From assembly GCF_000003605.2 (NCBI RefSeq), contig NW_003109120.1:21444-52708 (forward strand): a stretch of 31,265 nt of DNA. Direction: 5' to 3'. Shown piece after piece: positions 1-31,265 of the stretch. The notes beneath the pieces are model-generated. The model did not search any database. It saw only the letters and a list, made by a program, of their open reading frames with translations, and had not been told where the DNA came from. This DNA comes from Saccoglossus kowalevskii. Taxonomy: Eukaryota > Hemichordata > Enteropneusta > Harrimaniidae. Numbering within the stretch: position 1 is the first letter of the stretch; every line of letters starts with the position of its first letter. The position numbers were made by a program, and so were the translations under genes.

Positions 1-176
1 GTACAGCTGAACAGGCTCAATGTCATAGTCTGGGCAAAGCGTTGCGTTGCCGATGGCGGTGGTGTGGGCGAACGTGGATCAATATCCATAGTATCATCCG
101 CCGCACTCTCTATAGCATCTGGTGGTGGTGTAGGCGATCGTGGATCCTCCACTACATTCTCGGTAGCATCTGTATC
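1..176 (-). CDS. PHD-finger gene, third visible exon (Pro/Ser/Thr-rich linker), partial
   Basis: This is the downstream visible exon of the minus-strand gene and it runs off the window. A good acceptor (pyrimidine run then TTTTCAG) ends at 177, and the frame that starts with GAT is open to the edge. It encodes an acidic, Pro/Ser/Thr-rich stretch with two copies of DPRSPTPPP about 27 residues apart. The three base differences between the two nine-codon copies are all at third positions and silent, so this frame has been translated. The SP/TP pairs could be proline-directed kinase sites (inference). In the last 60 bases a second frame is also open and reads PDYDIEPVQLY, which looks more like folded protein than the continuing first frame. 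A frameshift, or a further splice, near 20-60 is possible. Confidence 0.55.
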
Positions 177-316
177 CTGAAAATAGTCACAGTGATAGAA
201 ACATGAGTTAATTAACTTAGCACATTACATATCCATTAACACTTGTTATTCGCATTTGTATAATAGTCTATTGTTCGTAACATTGGCTTATTAATAACAT
301 CTAAAATGATATCCAC

Positions 317-432
317 CTCAGGAATGACTTCGACTCTCTGTGCACTAATTGTTTCGATTACACATCGCGTACATTTCCACTGGAACTCTCTACCATGCTT
401 CACCGCATCTGAATAAAAGGCTGCTGTAATTC
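317..432 (-). CDS. PHD-finger gene, second visible exon
   Basis: The acceptor (TTTTTTACAG) ends at 433. The first two bases complete the Gly codon left open by the previous exon, giving the joined reading CATG-ITAAFYSDAVKHG. The exon supplies the last Trp and Cys pair of the zinc finger (QWKCTRC). The end is my choice: GAG followed by GTGGAT at 316 leaves phase 0, which the next exon needs. A weaker donor further on (GAT/GTTATT near 296) also fits the phase. Without splicing the frame stays open to a TAA near 240. Confidence 0.6.
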
Positions 433-564
433 CTGTAAAAAATGATTTGCTGTTATTAAAACTTTATATAAATAACGTGTTGGTGTACATATATGACACA
501 ATTTAAAGTATAATGTAATTTATAAAACTGTCGAAAACAAATTGGTTATGAGGTATAGGCTCAC

Positions 565-706
565 CTGTTGCACACTTTCTGTGCTGCCAACGATCACATT
601 GATCACACTGCATTGCTTGGTGGCGCGATGTTACTTCTTGGCTGCATTTCACACATGGACATCTTACTACTGCGATACGGCGGCTTTCCTGGTGTCTGGT
701 ATTCAT
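565..706 (-). CDS. PHD-type zinc-finger protein, first coding exon
   Basis: The start is ATG at 706-704 (MNTRHQESRR). It lies 14 bases inside an exon whose acceptor (GTATTTTTACAG) ends at 721, so a non-coding exon probably lies upstream. The exon ends at CAACAG/GTGAGC, a strong donor, in phase 1. Together with the next exon the spacing is C-x2-C (CVKC), C-x2-C (CDQC), W-x-H-x2-C (WQHRKC), then W-x-C-x2-C (WKCTRC). This is the C4-H-C3 order of a PHD finger. PHD fingers usually read histone tails. From memory, PHD-like domains of this appearance occur at the N-terminus of MULE-transposase or FLYWCH-type proteins that are abundant in marine invertebrates. The rest of the gene is outside the window, so that link is inference. 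Confidence 0.62.
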
Positions 707-720
707 GATGATATATATTC
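707..720 (-). other. 5' UTR part of the PHD-gene exon
   Basis: These are the bases between the acceptor and the ATG of the minus-strand gene. The presence of an acceptor here means transcription starts further right, somewhere in 780-1950. Confidence 0.45.
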
Positions 721-808
721 CTGTAAAAATACAAACTAGATACAAATGAAATTGTGCAGTACTGTTCGGTATCGTATACAAATGTTTGCTAAACAGTGGT
801 AATAGAAT

Positions 809-916
809 CGAAATAGAATTTGAGATTGACTAAATTGAATTTAGTTCTTAGTTGATAAACGAAATAGAGTTTGAGATTAACAATGAATCTTGATTATCGA
901 AATAGAATCTTAGTCT
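809..916. repeat. Degenerate direct repeat, about 19 bp, three copies
   Basis: The string CGAAATAGAATTTGAGATT at 809 recurs with one change at 860 and in weaker form at 898. The spacing is 51 then 38 bases. It is AT-rich and non-coding, and lies upstream of the minus-strand gene. Confidence 0.5.
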
Positions 917-1950
917 GTCGATCAGCGGTTGACAATACAAAATATAATCGAAAATGGAAGTAGAATTTGCTGTCGATGGATAGGATAACTATGGGTGGGT
1001 CACAATATCGTGGTAGGTAAATATCGTCTAGTCAGAGCGTAGCTGCTGAGAGAGGTATGCCGTATGTTCACTTGATGATAAATCAATCAGAGTGGTTGCA
1101 GTACCCTAGAAATTGTTAGACTTTATACCCTTCAAATCACGCTGATTGGATATTTGGATTATATATTGGAAATTGCAAATTTGCATATTTAATATGCGCT
1201 AACCACTCACTTTAAATGCCTTATACTAGTACTTAACACTTGCCTAATAGATACTGGAGGTGTTGATACAAAACAATAGATCGATGAGCGGCGTGCGTCT
1301 TATCTAATGGGTGATTGTGCAAGCTGTCAGATCGATTAACGGGCGGCCCTTCTCATGTACTCATACAAAGCCGATCATGGGCGACGAGTCATGTACCGTT
1401 AATGGTCTAATAGTGGGCGATATACTAGGTATGCGCACAAACTGCAGAGTAATGTTTATTTTTGAGAATCAAATATGATTTCCAACATTTCCCCTGGACT
1501 TGAATAACGGTGTACGTCACAAAATGAATGTAAAACACATATACAATGGACTACAAATAAATTGGTTGTTGCTGTACCACAACTTCATGTCACAAAGCTC
1601 CACGTTACTGGGTCTTCTAGACGCCCAGTTTAATAGGTGTTATTCGGTACTGAAAAGGTGTCGCGGTCACACCTTTTTGATGGTGTGTGCTTGGTGTACT
1701 ACTATCAGGCAATGTAGAGCCAACAATGGCAGAGAACAAACACACAGAATACTACTACGTTTTATTTTTTCAAAATGAATACTGTGTTCTTGCATTCATA
1801 AACCCTTGATAACAATTCTTCACTTCTGAAAACTAAACAAATATAATACGTGTACAATGTTAATATAACTACGTTGTATATATAATTCTCGTGATCCCTT
1901 TAGCGTGACCACAGTCCTTGTGACACACACCACCCCCTTTTGAATGGAAC
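917..1950. other. Non-coding interval between the PHD gene and the putative ICA1 start
   Basis: I see no convincing exon, no repeat array and no RNA gene. Small open frames at 1500-1778 (plus) and 1820-2041 (minus) lack domains and typical composition. Because the two flanking genes point apart, this may be a shared promoter region (inference). Confidence 0.4.
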
Positions 1951-1954
1951 GTTC

Positions 1955-1965
1955 AAGATGGCGGC
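1955..1965 (+). promoter_or_regulatory. YY1-type site overlapping an ATG; possible ICA1 start
   Basis: AAGATGGCGGC matches the strong YY1 consensus, which in animal promoters often sits just downstream of the transcription start and can contain the start codon. The ATG at 1958 reads ATG GCG GCA CC and meets a GT at 1969. That leaves phase 2, exactly the phase the first confirmed ICA1 exon needs, giving MAAP then SGLSG. The donor (GTATTT) is weak. A better donor (GTAAGG) lies at 2046, but joining it from the ATG at 2040 would give a stop. This is a hypothesis only. Confidence 0.25.
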
Positions 1966-2294
1966 ACCGTATTTTTAATCCGTGCGTTAAAACTGGAACG
2001 CCGAAACCACACAACACCGATTGATTGGTTGGTTCATTCATGTTTGTAAGGCAAGCCAGGGGAGATAAGTCAATCGAAAAAGGGGCAAAAAATCGCTATC
2101 ACAGCGCATGGCAAAAAAAAGGCAAAGTATCGCTATCACGACGCATATGGCACGACACCGGTTCGACTCTTCGGGCGATATGCTACAATCGCGGCGATCA
2201 GCCACCTTCGATGTGGTTTTTACTTAAGTATAATTTTAAAAATATTTCAAAACCACATTTCCTTGCACGCATAACCGCGAAAACGAACACCAGT

Positions 2295-2374
2295 AAACTT
2301 GGGGCGAACCGACTTTGGGGCGAACTGACTTTGGGGCGAACTGGTCTGGGGCGAATGTGCATTGGGGCGAACTG
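2295..2374. repeat. Tandem repeat, about 16 bp, five units with a GGGGCGAA core
   Basis: Five successive units carry the core TTGGGGCGAACTG, starting near 2295, 2312, 2328, 2344 and 2360. The second and third are identical. The array is GC-rich in an AT-rich setting and ends at GACTGACCACC. Confidence 0.8.
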
Positions 2375-25725
<23,351 letters not shown>

Positions 25726-26732
25726 TACGGCCGGCTCTCGGCACCAGTGAGTTACACCCTGTCTGTACAACCATTATGTTCTCTGCCACTTTTCTTGCAT
25801 GGTTGACATTTCCCCTCGTTATTGTATCTCTCAAATTTTCTATATTTTGGATCAGAAAGACCAAGTTAGAGCATATTTATGTTATATGAATAGAAGTTCT
25901 TATGACTGAGTTGTGTTTATGTTATTTACTGTGTAAAAGGTGAGGAATTAGAGAAGCCAACTGCCAAGTTTGTAGTATTTCAGAATAACAGTTGCCACGC
26001 TTGTGAACATCACTTTGACCACGCCTGATCCACATCGTTTGTGTTGCATACATACTTTAATATTAGTGTCAATGATCTTGTGTGCGTTGTATTATGCTAC
26101 TATTATAAACAGTGTCAGACTCTAAACATGTATTGCTTGTGTAACAATCTAGATTTGATTGCTGCTATTACTACTGTGGTTACACTTAGAATAAGCAATA
26201 TAAGTCATTGGGCGTGATTCACAGTGCGTAACTGCCTATGATTCAAGTCTGTTTGATCTACACTGGTTGGAGCTTGAGTCTGACAGTACTCTGTTCATGT
26301 CAAAATGTGTATCCCAAAAGGACACATATCAATGTTCTAATTTACATAAAGTTGTCACTGGCTATGACACCATTTTGAAAGTGAACTATTTCGGGAGCGA
26401 AATTTGTGGTAAATCCCCCCCCAAAATTGTGTACATTCACATGTGGCTGACACAAAATGTTGAACTTGTGTGTAACCATGAGGGGATTTATTCTTCCGTT
26501 TACCGGCGGGATGGTTGACAAATGATTAGTATTGTTCATTGGTAGTGTAACTGCAGTATATATGTATAGCAGTAATAGATATGATTCCATTCAGCCATCT
26601 GATATCATAGCCTTTCTTCCAGTTCATCACTATATATATAAATATACATAACTTGCGTATATTAAGTTTTGTCATCGGAAGGTTTGTCTGAAAAGATTTG
26701 TAAATATTCTTCGCCTATACCAATGATTGTAC

Positions 26733-26738
26733 AATAAA
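26733..26738 (+). terminator. Poly(A) signal, proximal
   Basis: AATAAA followed by GGTCTCTGTATATTGTCC, a moderately GU-rich stretch. It would give a 3' UTR of about 1.0 kb. Confidence 0.5.
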
Positions 26739-26870
26739 AAAAGGTCTCTGTATATTGTCCATATTTATATTCATATATTCATTCATACTGTAGACTTAGT
26801 GTAAAGTCTTCCTCTATTGGTTGACTATTATAGCATGTCGAAATGATGGCCAATAGAAACAACTGTCATA

Positions 26871-26876
26871 AATAAA
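26871..26876 (+). terminator. Poly(A) signal, distal
   Basis: AATAAA followed within five bases by GTTAGTTGGTTGTTCT, a strong GU-rich element. Alternative use with 26733 is likely. Confidence 0.5.
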
Positions 26877-26900
26877 TGTTAGTTGGTTGTTCTAGATACT

Positions 26901-28533
26901 TATTTACCTGAACTGTTTTTGAGTACTAAATACATCTAGCTTAAGTAATAGTTTATTTCAAAAAGCGATTCTTGTTTTACAGATTTCATGATTGCAAATA
27001 CAATATATGTTTCATATTTTTTCTGTTAGATGCAGGCCTCAAATATATATCTCAAACATGTTGTTTATTATTAATATATCTGTCAATTATCGCTGCTAGT
27101 TATCTAAAAAGCGTTGGGTTATTTTTTTGGGTAAGGCATTGTTCCAACCATAGACCTTAAAAGGTCTATGTTCCAACGTACATAAGGTCTATATATTGGA
27201 GAATTGTATTCTTCACTTGTTACATTCACATCGGGCAAATAATAGAAGCTAAATAGTAGAGAGAATGTCACACTTATCACAGTTTTTTTTCTTTATACTG
27301 CCTTTCTGTGTCATAACATTGTAAATATTGTCTGATTCAAAAATGTACTGAGTTGGAAGTCAAAGAGAAAGTATCATTTCCTTGAAACAGAATATTTAAC
27401 AGCTGATTAACATATCTCGTTTGTTTTAACATAAACTCTTATTTATTGGTACCAATCAATGCAGGTGTCTTAACTTATAGTATGTTTAACAGAGTTTATT
27501 TATTTACTTTTATTTTTCTTATTTTTACATGTAGCATATTTGCTTTATTAGAAGCGCATAGTCTCGTCAGTTGACATGTAACACTGTTGAATTAAGTATA
27601 CTCAAGTATTTTTGATGTGCTTGTTGTAAAGCAAATATGTTAGCATATCCTCACCATTGCACCATGTTTCTTTACTTGGTACTCGCTTTCTTGGCACTCG
27701 CTTCTGGGTTTAAATTTAAAGTACCTTAGATGAAAGCGGCTTACGAATTAAAAAACAATTGTTTTTGCGAAAAATGGTGTAATTTATTTGGGCCATTAGT
27801 ATCAATTTAGTATTCAATGTTACATTGAATTATGCATATTAAGTTCATGATGGGAATCATTCTGCATCTCACTGCTGAACAATTATAACTCGAATTTAGT
27901 GATCTTCGGCTATAACTCTGACCCTTTAAAATTAATAGGATATTTGGTAGAAAAAACAAATATGTATCAATGAGAATCTAATGGATACAAAGGTCTCATA
28001 TTAATAACATAATAAACGACCGGTACTTATTCAAACATCAATGAATTTTTCAAAAGTAGTTGGGACGCTGTTTCAATATCAAGACTCTGGCAAGAACAAA
28101 TAAAAAACAAGTGTTTTTTTCTTTTAATTATTTACTCGATCTTAAATTTTTTTTTATATATCTGTTTCCCCCCAAAATCCCACTATTTTTAATATGTACG
28201 TGTTGACCTTTTGGCAGGTGTGTCTATGCATATGATATGATATATTATGGACAGTAAAATCTATGAATGATCTAGCTATTCTTAATGTAGATAAAAGTTA
28301 GTTTGTGTATTCAGTTCCCCTTGCAATTTAACAATGTACATGATGTAGTACTTGCATGACCAGATTTCATTGTCAAATCGACCAGTATTTAAGTATTAAA
28401 ATATGGAATTTTATGTATAAAATTATGCTATTCCATCAATGTACCATAATATGTGACTTACTAGTATTTTGGTTATCTGTGTAGGGACCATATGATTATA
28501 GGACATTTAGAAATAACATTCCTTCAAATTATA
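26901..28533. other. Intergenic DNA after ICA1
   Basis: AT-rich, with no exon or RNA gene seen. It contains the palindromic insertion at 27141-27177. Confidence 0.6.
27141..27177. mobile_element. 22-bp perfect palindrome between direct repeats
   Basis: CATAGACCTT at 27149-27158 and AAGGTCTATG at 27161-27170 form a perfect palindrome around AA. It is bracketed by GTTCCAAC at 27141-27148 and again at 27170-27177 (the G is shared). This is the structure of a tiny insertion with a 7-8 bp target duplication. A related AAGGTCTATA follows at 27184, and a similar ATAGACCTTAT is at 5725. Confidence 0.5.
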
Positions 28534-28540
28534 AATTAGA

Positions 28541-28640
28541 GCGCCCTCTTTAGATAATATGAAGGTCAGTGAGCAGAGTGCCCTCTATAGGTGATGTAAT
28601 GTCGGGAAGAAGGTTCCCTTTATAGATTGTATGAAGAACT
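28541..28640. repeat. Three degenerate repeats, about 36 bp, with a GCGCCCTCT-like core
   Basis: GCGCCCTCTTTAGAT near 28541, GTGCCCTCTATAGGT near 28579 and GTTCCCTTTATAGAT near 28613 are similarly spaced, and two are followed by ATATGAAG/GTATGAAG. A fourth GCGCCCTCTATGG lies alone at 29891. The core resembles part of the CTCF motif, but the flanks do not fit it well. Confidence 0.4.
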
Positions 28641-28833
28641 TGATTTTAAATCCAGGAGAAATTGAAACAGATTTTTGTTTGACAGAAGTTGTTTTTTGTG
28701 AATACTGTGCAATGAGAAAATTTTTCGTTTTAGTAAATATTTATTTTAAACGATAGTGAAAAGTGGAAAAAAAGAATTGTATGATATGTATTAGGGTAAT
28801 GTGGAAAATTAGGGTTTTTAAGAGGAATTAAAA

Positions 28834-29735
28834 ACTTACTCTAATGCAGCCCTGTGTGTGAGTGTGTTATTTACTTACTCAATGCAGCCCTGTGTGTGTT
28901 ATTCACTTACTTTAATGCAGCCCTGTGTGTGTTATTCACTTACTTTAATGCAGCCCTGTGTGTGTTATTCACTTACTCTAATGCAGCCCTGTGTGTGTTA
29001 TTCACTTACTCTAATGCAGCCCTGTGTGTCAGTGTGTTATTTACTTACTCAATGCAGCCCTGTGTGTGTTATTCACTTACTTTAATGCAGCCCTGTGTGT
29101 GTTATTCACTTACTCTAATGCAGCCCTGTGTGTCAGTGTTATTTACTTACTCAATGCAGCCCTGTGTGTTATTCACTTACTCTAATGCAGCCCTGTGTGT
29201 GTTATTCACTTACTTTAATGCAGCCCTGTGTGTGTTATTCACTTACTCTAATGCAGCCCTGTGTGTGTTATTCACTTTAATGCAGCCCTGTGTGTGTTAT
29301 TCACTTACTCTAATGCAGCCCTGTGTGTGTTATTCACTTACTCTAATGCAGCCCTGTGTGTGTTATTCACTTACTCTAATCCAGCCCTGTGTGTGTTATT
29401 CACTTACTCTAATGCAGCCCTGTGTGTGTTATTCACTTACTCTAATGCAGCCCTGTGTGTGTTATTCACTTACTCTAATGCAGCCCTGTGTGTGTGTGTG
29501 TGTGTGTTTCATTTACTCACTCCAATGTAGCCGTGTGTGTGTGTGTTATTCACTTACTCAATGCACCCTGTGTGTGTTATTCACTTACTTTAATGCAGCC
29601 CTGTGTGTTTCATTTACTCACTCCAATGTAGCCCTGTGTGTGAGTGTTATTTACTTACTCAATGCAGCCCTGTGTGTGTTATTCACTTACTTTAATGCGG
29701 TCCTGTGTGTTATTTACTTTAATGTTGCCATGTTT
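28834..29735. repeat. 33-bp minisatellite, about 27 units
   Basis: Units of the form ATGCAGCCCTGTGTGTG then TTATTCACTTACTCTA recur, with 33-base spacing in the most uniform parts. Longer B-type units, with GAGTGTG or CAGTGTG and TTATTTACTTACTC, occur near 28850, 29028, 29134 and 29640. The right edge is degenerate (ATGTAGCC, ATGCGGTCC, ATGTTGCC). The period is a multiple of three, so long open frames of 11-residue repeats appear. They lack an ATG start where they begin and are not genes. Confidence 0.95.
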
Positions 29736-30944
29736 TAGTATGTTTATTCACACTGTATTCTGTGTTGTGTGAAATAATGCCCCCAACTATTGTTTGCAAA
29801 TATGCCATGCCAGCTAGTATGTAAGTGGTACCCAATTTGAAAACTGGGATACTGTACGTTGAATTTCTAGCGTTGCTGAATTGCTGCATGGCGCCCTCTA
29901 TGGAATAGTTTTTAAAAATAAAATCAACGGTTGTTTTAGATTGTAGAGAACATCAATATTTCTCTATATCGATGCCTCATTCTACATAGGCACGAATTCT
30001 GAATTTTTACCTTGATGAGCACTGCGGTCAAAGAAGATATTCGTGCAAGTCGTGGCATTCTCTGAGCCTCGACTGATTACTGCCGTTGGTGGCGTGGGTG
30101 AAGGTATTTCAATATTAGAGGCCTTTCACCGTGTGCAATCAAGGATTAAAATTTGCATAAAGTCGGGAGTTATAAATCTATGACGTAGACACCAAATTAA
30201 CTGTTGATAACGAGCATTGGTTACATTAGAGACCACACAAGGAAGTATCTTCAGGGGCGGACATCCGGGCATTTTCTACCGCCTGGCAACCCTCAAAACC
30301 CGGTGAAAACAAAGACCAAAAACGCAGAAAACGGTACTTTGCGATGGTTGTTGAGAGTCCCCTGAACAGAGTAACAAGATTTGCTCTACGTGTATAACAT
30401 ATATGAATTTGGTTGTTCAGGATTACTTCAAAGTTGAGTTTGTGTTGTTTTTTCGAATTTTCACCGGCTCCACCGGCGTTCCACAGCAGCGCGCACAGAG
30501 CCCATAGAAATACGTTGTACAGTGGTGCGCGTCTTAGCAACGTAGAACGTCTGTGACGTAGCTTTGCCCCCGAGGGTATGGTTGCATAGAAACAAGGGAC
30601 TCAGTGATAAGAGTTGGGGTATAGAAAGGAAAAGACAAATATATACATATATTTTATTATCAAAATTTAAGTTATTCCACAGTCGCTTGTAAAATAAAGT
30701 TAAACACGACTTTTATCAAACATTGGGAATATTGTTCTCTCATATTAATCGAGTTTTAGCAAAGATAACTCCTTTAATTGGTTTAATTGCGATGTGCGAG
30801 CAACTGACAGTGTAGGAGTGTCGAGGGCTCTCGAAAAGTGTGCCAAATTATACAGTTTTATGCAACAGAGACGCACAACAAGAGGTAATCAAGGCCATTA
30901 ATGAACTGGGTACCTGTAAACCTTAAACAAATTCCAATAGAACA
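29736..30944. other. Intergenic DNA upstream of the right-hand reading frame
   Basis: From about 30000 to 30600 the base composition rises in GC and CpG compared with the rest. TGACGTAG occurs at 30181-30190 and 30551-30560, and GGCAAC and AGCAAC are present. It could be a promoter for the frame at 30945, or the 5' end of a retrotransposon. A minus-strand open frame at 30226-30540 begins with TTG, not ATG. Confidence 0.4.
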
Positions 30945-31265
30945 ATGATGAGACGAACCAGAAGTGGTGGAAAAAATCGTGGCTGTAAATCTACACCGAC
31001 AAAAGGATCCATTGCTAATTTTATGCAAATTAATGCATTGACAGAAAACCAAGAATGCGATACACCTGATGAAGACACGCAATCTAGCAATGTTGACCAA
31101 TCTGATCATGCGCAGGAAGCTGACACGTATTCAATCAATGAACACGACGAGGACGACGTCTTAGAAATGCACGATTTCCAACGCTTCGTAAAAAACGCTT
31201 TAATGCGTTTAGAGAAAAGCATAGACAAGATTTGTAAGGAACATTCAGTTATCCTTGAAAAATTG
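30945..31265 (+). CDS. Unknown protein, N-terminal 107 residues, runs off the edge (possible retrotransposon ORF1)
   Basis: Open from ATG ATG at 30945 to the window end with no stop, and with a good start context (AACAATG). The order is a basic N-terminus (MMRRTRSGGKNRGCKSTPTK), an acidic Ser/Asp/Glu-rich middle, then a stretch (FQRFVKNALMRLEKSIDKIC) with Leu/Ile/Val spaced as in a coiled coil. A basic start followed by a coiled coil is typical of LINE ORF1 proteins, but a cellular first exon could look the same. I do not recognise a specific family. The antisense open frame at 30858-31109 is its shadow. Confidence 0.5.
   Translation, partial: MMRRTRSGGKNRGCKSTPTKGSIANFMQINALTENQECDTPDEDTQSSNVDQSDHAQEADTYSINEHDEDDVLEMHDFQRFVKNALMRLEKSIDKICKEHSVILEKL

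Larger units (their letters stand above)
25726..26900 (+). other. ICA1: ICA1 3' untranslated region
   Basis: It runs from the stop to the two candidate poly(A) signals at 26733 and 26871. No AATAAA was seen before 26733. An open frame at 26267-26518 within it has no recognisable domain and is on balance untranslated. Confidence 0.6.

Noticed and set aside
2158-2176. GGTTCGACTCT as a Pol III B box (tRNA or SINE)
   Set aside because: No matching A box or cloverleaf could be found nearby.
28854-29738. 294-codon open frame on the plus strand
   Set aside because: It lies wholly in the 33-bp minisatellite, its first codon is GTG, and it is a repeat of 11 residues that changes frame at indels. It is a structural artefact.
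30226-30540. Minus-strand frame starting with a signal-peptide-like stretch
   Set aside because: The first codon is TTG and there is no in-frame ATG after the upstream stop. No family was recognised.

Overview
The window is nuclear DNA from an invertebrate animal. It is AT-rich, its genes are split by GT-AG introns, and the introns carry many short inverted-repeat elements and minisatellites. The main gene is a clear one-copy animal orthologue, ICA1. The repeat types and a PHD-finger gene of a kind I associate with marine invertebrates suggest a marine lophotrochozoan or invertebrate deuterostome, but the sequence does not settle the phylum.

Layout. Positions 1-720, minus strand: three exons of a partial gene encoding a PHD-type zinc finger followed by a Pro/Ser/Thr-rich linker that runs off the left edge. 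Positions 721-7052: no confirmed exon. This part holds small degenerate repeats, a good YY1-type site at 1955-1965 that may mark the start of ICA1, and AT-rich DNA that is probably ICA1 intron 1. Positions 7053-25725, plus strand: eleven coding exons of ICA1 (islet cell autoantigen 1, ICA69), ending in a stop at 25725, with a 3' UTR and poly(A) signals near 26733 and 26871. Only the first coding exon, a few residues, is not securely located. Positions 26900-30944: intergenic DNA with a 22-bp palindromic insertion and a 33-bp minisatellite (28834-29735). Positions 30945-31265, plus strand: the start of an open reading frame that leaves the window still open. It has an acidic middle and a coiled-coil-like end, and could be a retrotransposon ORF1 or a cellular first exon.

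ICA1 encodes a BAR (arfaptin-homology) protein. From work on other animals it heterodimerises with PICK1, acts with Rab2 on Golgi and immature secretory granule membranes, and supports dense-core vesicle formation. Here the BAR half is strongly conserved. The region just after it is unusual: three consecutive exons (14512, 19042, 20797) each begin with a version of the same short motif that I find once in the human protein, which suggests exon duplication and a set of optional linkers. The gene also has a GC-AG intron, a tandem NAGNAG acceptor and a 117-nt intron with no stop in frame.

Mobile DNA. The introns carry at least three families of short non-autonomous elements with terminal inverted repeats, a 22-bp satellite made of nested palindromes (13094-14008), and one element with an internal 157-bp tandem repeat (23845-24519). 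I found no tRNA, rRNA, CRISPR array or complete transposase gene.
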